Shown one piece after another: positions 6,177-9,666 of a stretch of 9,666 nucleotides of DNA. Made by a program: the position numbers and the translations under genes. Source of the DNA: an uncultured Clostridia bacterium. Its GTDB lineage: Bacteria > Bacillota > Clostridia > Christensenellales > Aristaeellaceae. The DNA lies in the NCBI GenBank assembly GCA_937906775.1, contig CALCUD010000054.1, forward strand, positions 1-9,666, read 5' to 3'. Every line of letters starts with the position of its first letter. The first letter of the stretch is position 1. Below the pieces are notes generated by a model, which saw only the letters and a list, made by a program, of their open reading frames with translations, made no database searches and was not told where the DNA came from.

Positions 6177-6395
6177 TTAGTGGATAATTGTTAAGGGTGT
6201 TCTTTCGCTTTCTGGTGCGTTAGAACGCTCTGTTACGATATCAATATTTGCTTTAACGGTTAGCAGTTCGCGCATTTTGTCACGAGTTTCACGGTATTTC
6301 GCATAGTCACGCTGCTTTTCTGAAAGGACAGAGTTGTATTCTGCGTTCAATTCTTTGATTGTTGGGATTTTGCCACCGATTGTATCAAAACCTTT
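6177..6395 (-). pseudogene. C-terminal remnant of a mobilization relaxase
   Basis: The minus frame from 6395 to the TAA at 6177 encodes 72 residues. It includes IPTIKELNAEYNSVLSEK, then RDYAKYRETRDKMRELL and TVKANIDIV. This pattern (P-T-x-K-E-L-x-x-E-Y, E-K, Y-x-x-Y-R, M-x-E-L-L, K-A-N-I-D) matches, from memory, the C-terminal end of relaxases carried by Firmicutes mobilizable and conjugative transposons. Two in-frame stops (6398, 6407) and unrelated sequence lie just upstream, so the nuclease domain is gone. There is no start codon or promoter, so it is a dead stub. It is the best direct evidence that this region was once a mobilizable element. The exact relaxase family is inferred. Confidence 0.6.
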
Positions 6396-6612
6396 TTAGC
6401 AGACTTATGTAGCATGAGCTCTTGCTCATGAGCATGAGTCCCATGAACCTACCGAGATTAACCAGGATTATGGTATCAATCGCCTTTGTTGGATGACTAG
6501 CACTCCCCAGTATTAGCTGACAAAAATCTTTTCATTGGGAAATTTTGTTAGCAGATGTGTTTTTTGTTAGATGACTGCTAACACGGTAAGGCAGTATTGT
6601 TGAAAAAATCGT
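6396..6612. other. Gene-free stretch with repeats
   Basis: No gene. CATGAGC / GCTCATG (6413-6430) forms a hairpin followed by another GCATGAG. The sequence at 6472-6497 partly repeats 5214-5248. TGTTAGCAG / CTGCTAACA (6546-6583) is a 9-bp inverted repeat with a 20-base spacer, and CTGCTAACA recurs at 6785. These could be recombinase-related sites, but this is not shown. Confidence 0.4.
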
Positions 6613-6663
6613 AAAAAAACGAAGCCCCTGGATCAGCACTTTTTCAGTGAGAAACAGGGGCTT
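6613..6663 (-). terminator. Terminator after tRNA-Arg
   Basis: On the minus strand, AAGCCCCTG pairs with CAGGGGCTT, with an inner CACT / AGTG stem, then CG and seven T (6619-6613). On the plus strand the same stem is followed by about five T, so it can also work in that direction. Confidence 0.85.
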
Positions 6664-6667
6664 TTTG

Positions 6668-6741
6668 TGATCCCGGCGGGATTCGAACCCACGGCCTGCT
6701 GCTTAGGAGGCAGCCGCTCTATCCTGCTGAGCTACGAGACC
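6668..6741 (-). tRNA. tRNA-Arg, anticodon CCU
   Basis: A complete 74-base cloverleaf on the minus strand. The acceptor GGTCTCG pairs with CGGGATC (two G-U), and the D stem is GCTC / GAGC. The anticodon stem is GCTGC / GCAGC with loop CTCCTAA, giving anticodon CCU, which reads AGG (Arg). The T arm is GTGGG / CCCGC with loop TTCGAAT, and the discriminator is A. CCA is not encoded. I see no promoter directly upstream; the nearest strong one is at 7024-7052, beyond the half tRNA gene, so both may lie on one transcript that ends at the 6613-6663 terminator. Confidence 0.95.
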
Positions 6742-6950
6742 AAACTAGGAAAATCAACGGGTTGCGGGTTTGCTGTTCTTGCTTCTGCTAACAGAAACGG
6801 GGTTCATCTAACAGGGCATTTCCAACCATGGCGAGCTACTGCTTTTCCCTGAACGACCAGATCCCACATGATGTGGAAGGATGACCACTGCCAACTTCGA
6901 ACGCGGCGCTCTTTTTCCGAAATATGGTTTGGCGAGGGACGCGCGGAGTA
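6742..6950. other. Spacer between intact and half tRNA-Arg
   Basis: No supported gene. It carries CTGCTAACA (6785-6793) and TCATCTAACA soon after, which echo the inverted repeat at 6546-6583. A TTCGAAG near 6895 recalls a T loop, but no matching T stem or acceptor end completes the half tRNA at 6951. Confidence 0.4.
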
Positions 6951-6989
6951 TTAGGAGGCGAATGCTCTATCCTGCTGAGCTACAGGACC
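6951..6989 (-). pseudogene. 5' half of a tRNA-Arg(CCU) gene
   Basis: The minus strand shows acceptor GGTCCTG, TA, D arm GCTC / GAGC with the same loop as the intact tRNA, then anticodon 5' stem TTCGC and loop CTCCTAA. The expected 3' stem GCGAA is replaced by an unrelated sequence starting TACTC. No T arm or pairing acceptor end is found downstream. The break lies at the anticodon-loop/stem junction, a crossover region used by some tyrosine integrases. It differs from the intact tRNA-Arg in the acceptor and anticodon stems, so it is not a simple recent duplicate. Confidence 0.8.
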
Positions 6990-7023
6990 AAAGTCGCGGA
7001 AGCAGTTCTGCTGACAAAAAATT

Positions 7024-7052
7024 ATTATACGGGAGGGGAGGATGTTTGTCAA
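7024..7052 (-). promoter_or_regulatory. Consensus promoter reading into the half tRNA
   Basis: On the minus strand, TTGACA (7052-7047), a 17-base spacer, then TATAAT (7029-7024), exact in both boxes. Transcription would start near 7017, pass the half tRNA-Arg and could continue to the intact tRNA-Arg. Confidence 0.85.
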
Positions 7053-7080
7053 ATCGTACGGTTTGTGAGCCGGTCGGATC

Positions 7081-7111
7081 AAAAACAGGCCTCCGTGGGA
7101 GCGAAGGCCTG
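7081..7111 (-). terminator. Terminator of the phosphodiester glycosidase gene
   Basis: On the minus strand, CAGGCCTTCG pairs with CGGAGGCCTG (one G-U) around a 6-base loop, followed by five T. It lies 28 bases past the stop codon at 7139. Confidence 0.88.
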
Positions 7112-7138
7112 AATAAGGTGAGGGGATAATCCGGAAGT

Positions 7139-8077
7139 TTATTCGACAGCGGGGGTTTCCGCTTCTTCAGGGACCCAGGCGCTGGCAAAATACAGGATAT
7201 CGTTGCAGGGACGGATCTTTCCGTTCCGGGGAGCGTTGATCTTTTCATAATTGGATTTCTGGTTTTTGAATACGAGCGTCGAGGCGCTGCCGCCGTCCAG
7301 ATTGTAGGCGGTGATCACATTGTCAAAGCCCATGATCAACTCGATGAACTGATCAATGGTCAGACCGGTGGAACCGGGATCTTCGGGGCCTTCGGTCGTC
7401 AGAACCATATATTCCAGCTTTCCGGTCTGGATAATGGCCATCCGCTGCGCGGGTTTGTTTTTGCCCATGGCGCCGCCGCCACGGCCGTACTGGGGTTCGC
7501 CGTCGATCACGAGCGCGGGTCCGAAAGTGAAAATGTTGACGGCGGTCTCTTCGTAAGGATCGACGTCTTCGTTTCGGGCGTCAAGAACCGTGTGGAGATC
7601 CCCTTCGTTGTCAATGACCAGAACATCCCACGAACCGTTGCAGGAACGGCGGTAACGCTTCCCCTGACGGGTCACCCAGCCGATGGTGTTTCTGGATGAA
7701 AAATTGTCGCCGTTGATAGCGACCACGGAGCCCACATGCTTTGCGATCCTGGCTGCGGGGGTGGCGGAGGCGGAACCGAAGTAGCCGCACATTTCCGAAC
7801 GGATCTGGGTCGCGTTGGCGATCTTGATGTTGGCGCCGACATAATCGGTTTCCATGAAACGGCCGCGGAAGATCGACACGGAAATGGACGGATCCTCATA
7901 ACCGATGGGGTTCGGGTCTTCGCCGTCGTAAATATAACCGCTTTCCATGGGCGGGATTACCAGTTCATTGTTATCCGCGACCGGCAGCTCCACAATTTCA
8001 CCGGAGCAGAAAGAAGGCAAAAGAAGGCTGAACAGCAGCAGGAACGCCAGCAGGCGGGCTGATACATGTCGGTTCAC
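7139..8077 (-). CDS. Secreted phosphodiester glycosidase (NAGPA domain)
   Basis: Exported protein of 312 residues. A signal peptide lies at residues 1-25 (R-L-L then a leucine-rich core); C24 does not sit in a proper lipobox. The rest is a phosphodiester glycosidase / NAGPA (DUF2233) domain, related to the enzyme that removes N-acetylglucosamine from a phosphodiester. Typical signatures are AINGDNF (120-126), FGPALVIDGE (185-194), QRMAI (211-215), NLDGGSAS (259-266) and RPCND (289-293). The substrate is probably a cell-wall or capsular glycan phosphodiester outside the cell; this is family-based. The start is GTG at 8077, with GGAGG seven bases upstream and a promoter just before it. It is divergent from the phospholipase gene and has its own terminator. 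Confidence 0.88.
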   Translation of the reverse strand: MNRHVSARLLAFLLLFSLLLPSFCSGEIVELPVADNNELVIPPMESGYIYDGEDPNPIGYEDPSISVSIFRGRFMETDYVGANIKIANATQIRSEMCGYFGSASATPAARIAKHVGSVVAINGDNFSSRNTIGWVTRQGKRYRRSCNGSWDVLVIDNEGDLHTVLDARNEDVDPYEETAVNIFTFGPALVIDGEPQYGRGGGAMGKNKPAQRMAIIQTGKLEYMVLTTEGPEDPGSTGLTIDQFIELIMGFDNVITAYNLDGGSASTLVFKNQKSNYEKINAPRNGKIRPCNDILYFASAWVPEEAETPAVE

Positions 8078-8108
8078 AGGATTACCTCCAGATGAATAGA
8101 ATATAATG

Positions 8109-8138
8109 ATTATATCGGAGGCTGCGGATTTTTGTCAA
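8109..8138 (-). promoter_or_regulatory. Promoter of the phosphodiester glycosidase gene
   Basis: On the minus strand, TTGACA (8138-8133), an 18-base spacer, then TATAAT (8114-8109). Its -35 box overlaps that of the divergent plus-strand promoter. Confidence 0.8.
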
Positions 8139-8160
8139 ATGAGCCGGAATATGATAGAAT
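8132..8160 (+). promoter_or_regulatory. Promoter of the phospholipase C family gene
   Basis: TTGTCA (8132-8137), a 17-base spacer, then TAGAAT (8155-8160), each one mismatch from consensus. It shares five base pairs of its -35 box with the opposing promoter. Confidence 0.65.
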
Positions 8161-8200
8161 TAATCGGAAAACGATACAGAAAAGGGAGGGTGAAACAGGA

Positions 8201-9133
8201 ATGCCGGATGTAACGGTTCACGCAGTTTTCGGGCAAAGAGTCCGGAACGCACTGGATCCGACGGTGCAGGCTATATTGGTGGACGAGCCTTATCATTTTG
8301 CGCTGTTCGGACCGGACCCCTGGTTCATGCATAAACCCTGGCAAGGCCGGAGAAATGCCCGGGGCCGCCGGATGCATACCACAAAAACCGGCGCTTTTCT
8401 GATGGCGCTGGCGGATCAATGCCGGGGACAGAAGCATCCGGAAGCGATGTTTTCCTACCTTTCCGGATTTCTGTGCCATTACGCGCTGGATTCCGCGATC
8501 CATCCCTATGTGTATCGGATGACCCTGTCGAAATACGCCCGGCCCTGCGCCCATCGGGCGCTGGAACACAGCATGGATGTCTGTGAGCTGATTCGCCAGG
8601 GGTTCTGGGGTGAAAAACATCCCGTGACAGATCATTTTTTCCCGATCCTCCGGCTGCCGAAGGAGATGGAGGAGGATCTGGACGCGGTTTTCGGAAAAGT
8701 ATACGGATGGAAGAACACCCGAAGAGCTTTGAACCGCTGCAGCCGGCTGTACAGGACGCTGTACCGCATGATGGAGAAGCCGGACGGGATCGCTTCCCGG
8801 ATGGCGAAAATGACAAAGAAACCCTTCTGGCAGTCTGTCGCCTACGCGGAGTCCTATCTGGCGAAGAAAGATGTGGAAAATGTCAGCCACGACCGGTGGG
8901 AGCATTCTCATATGAAGGATGTTTTCAGCTGCAAAAGTGTTTCCGAGATGGAACAGGACGCGCTTGAAAACGCCTGTGAAATGATCGGGGCGGCTTACGG
9001 ATATATTTTCGGTCAGAGCCTGACACGGGAGCAGCTGAGCGGGATCATCGGGAACAGATCCTATCTGAGCGGGCTGCCGGTAGATGACCCGCGGAATATG
9101 GATCTGCCCTCGGCGCTTCCTTCGGAAGATTAA
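8201..9133 (+). CDS. Zinc-dependent phospholipase C family protein
   Basis: Protein of 310 residues. Its N-terminal half matches the zinc-dependent phospholipase C family (Zn_dep_PLPC). It has His7 in VHAVFG, His32 and Asp39 in YHFALFGPDPW, His59 in MHTTKTGAFL, and CHYALDSAIHPYV with His93, Asp97 and His101. HRALEHSMD follows, with His118, Glu122, His123 and Asp126. These histidines and acids are the expected metal ligands, so a metal-dependent phosphoesterase is predicted. No signal peptide is visible, unlike secreted clostridial phospholipase C, so the protein is probably cytoplasmic and its substrate unknown. The C-terminal half (about 150-310) is helical and not recognised. The start at 8201 follows GGGAGGG by about 10 bases; the frame runs 23 codons further upstream but would overlap the promoter. 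Confidence 0.85.
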   Translation: MPDVTVHAVFGQRVRNALDPTVQAILVDEPYHFALFGPDPWFMHKPWQGRRNARGRRMHTTKTGAFLMALADQCRGQKHPEAMFSYLSGFLCHYALDSAIHPYVYRMTLSKYARPCAHRALEHSMDVCELIRQGFWGEKHPVTDHFFPILRLPKEMEEDLDAVFGKVYGWKNTRRALNRCSRLYRTLYRMMEKPDGIASRMAKMTKKPFWQSVAYAESYLAKKDVENVSHDRWEHSHMKDVFSCKSVSEMEQDALENACEMIGAAYGYIFGQSLTREQLSGIIGNRSYLSGLPVDDPRNMDLPSALPSED

Positions 9134-9140
9134 AGAAAAA

Positions 9141-9179
9141 GCGCTTTCTCCGCCGTTAGCAATTTCCGGCGGAGTGCGC
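9141..9179 (-). terminator. Strong hairpin, T-run on the minus side
   Basis: GCGC and CTCCGCCG pair with CGGCGGAG and GCGC around an 11-base loop with small internal asymmetry. On the minus strand TTTTTC follows. On the plus strand, the direction of the phospholipase gene that ends eight bases before, no U-tract follows. It may still protect that transcript's 3' end, or block antisense transcription. Confidence 0.55.
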
Positions 9180-9263
9180 CACAATAGTAGAAATTTGTTC
9201 AAGGTTCTCCTGAAGATTCGCTACTCGATAATCAGATCATAAATTGAAAGGGCGGGAAGATCT

Positions 9264-9666
9264 ATGATTTTTTCGGAAAAAATGGATAACGTTGTGAAGG
9301 TAACCGTTGACGGCCGTCTGGATACCGGCACCGCGCCGGAGCTGCGCGAGGTTCTCAGCACTGTTTCCGATGACATTGAGCAACTGGTGATTGATCTTGG
9401 AAACACCTTCACTGTATCTTCTGCCGGGCTGCGTGAACTGCTGATTGCGAGAAAACGGTTCCGGGATGACCGAATGAAGATCGTTTCTGTCAGTGACAGC
9501 ATCATGGATATTTTCAGGATTTGTGGATTTGACACACTCCTTCCTATTGAGCGGGGAAATCGCGCGGACTTTGTCCATCTGTCAATCCGCGATTTTATCA
9601 GGGAAAAGGCTGCTGCCCGCGGGAACAGAGCCGTTCTGCGCGATTCCGAAAAAGACTGGACCTGGA
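9264..9666 (+). CDS. STAS domain protein, probable fusion to AMP-binding domain (partial)
   Basis: Open to the right edge, 134 codons seen. Residues about 6-95 form a STAS (anti-sigma factor antagonist) domain: VTVDGRLDTGTAPELREVL, the central LVIDLGNTF strand, the helix VSSAGLRELL with Ser52/Ser53 at the usual phosphorylation position, and the final strand with IFRICGFDTLL. A normal SpoIIAA-like protein would end near residue 105. Here the frame continues with SIRDFIREKAAARGNRAVL and then DWTW. This resembles the first helix and strand of acyl-CoA synthetase / NRPS adenylation domains (A-x-x-x-G-x-x-x-A-h, then W-T). The STAS part is certain; the second domain is inferred from about 30 residues. 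ATG 9264 has a modest GGGA about seven bases upstream. No promoter was recognised in the 130-base gap. Confidence 0.8.
   Translation, partial: MIFSEKMDNVVKVTVDGRLDTGTAPELREVLSTVSDDIEQLVIDLGNTFTVSSAGLRELLIARKRFRDDRMKIVSVSDSIMDIFRICGFDTLLPIERGNRADFVHLSIRDFIREKAAARGNRAVLRDSEKDWTW

Noticed and set aside
6667..7129. Open frames over the tRNA region
   Set aside because: They are translations of tRNA-derived and intergenic DNA; the cloverleaf explains the sequence.
8135..9202. 355-codon minus-strand open frame across the phospholipase gene
   Set aside because: The plus-strand gene has clear family motifs and start signals; the minus frame is Pro/His/Arg-rich antisense of GC-rich codons.
9221..9578. 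Minus-strand open frames across the STAS gene
   Set aside because: They are antisense of a recognisable STAS domain and lack ribosome binding sites.
1..9666. CRISPR arrays, complete insertion sequences, riboswitches
   Set aside because: No regularly spaced repeats, no transposase frame, and no aptamer signature I can recognise were found.

Overview
The window looks like a piece of chromosome from an anaerobic Firmicute of the class Clostridia, most likely gut or rumen. The reasons are near-consensus sigma-A promoters (TTGACA-17-TATAAT several times), strong AGGAGG ribosome binding sites, U-tract terminators, and a mix of families common in that group: zinc-dependent phospholipase C, phosphodiester glycosidase, XRE regulator with a GyrI-like sensor, and a mobilization relaxase remnant. 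A genus cannot be assigned from the sequence alone.

Left part (1-2732): a four-gene minus-strand operon, TetR regulator -> HAD hydrolase -> RpiB-type sugar-phosphate isomerase -> GNAT acetyltransferase. It is read from a perfect consensus promoter with a 24-bp palindromic operator over the expected transcription start. Identical 51-bp direct repeats, each carrying a plus-strand terminator-like hairpin, bracket the whole operon.

Middle part (2733-6660): accessory, decayed and gene-poor. It holds a small exported hyperacidic protein gene with its own perfect promoter and terminator, an orphan SH3b domain (probable tail of a cell-wall hydrolase), an XRE/GyrI-like regulator, a small two-helix membrane protein, and the C-terminal stub of a probable relaxase. 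Several short repeats and palindromes are scattered between them. This reads as the worn remains of one or more integrated mobile elements.

Boundary (6613-7060): an intact tRNA-Arg (anticodon CCU) with a strong terminator, and about 200 bp away the 5' half of a second tRNA-Arg(CCU) gene that stops at the anticodon loop. The half gene still carries a perfect consensus promoter. This is where the lower-GC accessory DNA meets GC-richer, tightly packed core-like DNA.

Right part (7081-9666): a secreted phosphodiester glycosidase (minus) and a zinc-dependent phospholipase C family protein (plus), divergently transcribed from promoters whose -35 boxes overlap. Then comes the start of a large protein with an N-terminal STAS domain that runs into what looks like the beginning of an acyl-adenylate-forming (AMP-binding) domain, cut by the window edge.

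No clearly new defence or biosynthetic system is visible. The observations most worth checking are the half tRNA with its live-looking promoter, the STAS-adenylation fusion, the repeat-bracketed TetR/RpiB operon and the basic-residue-free exported protein.
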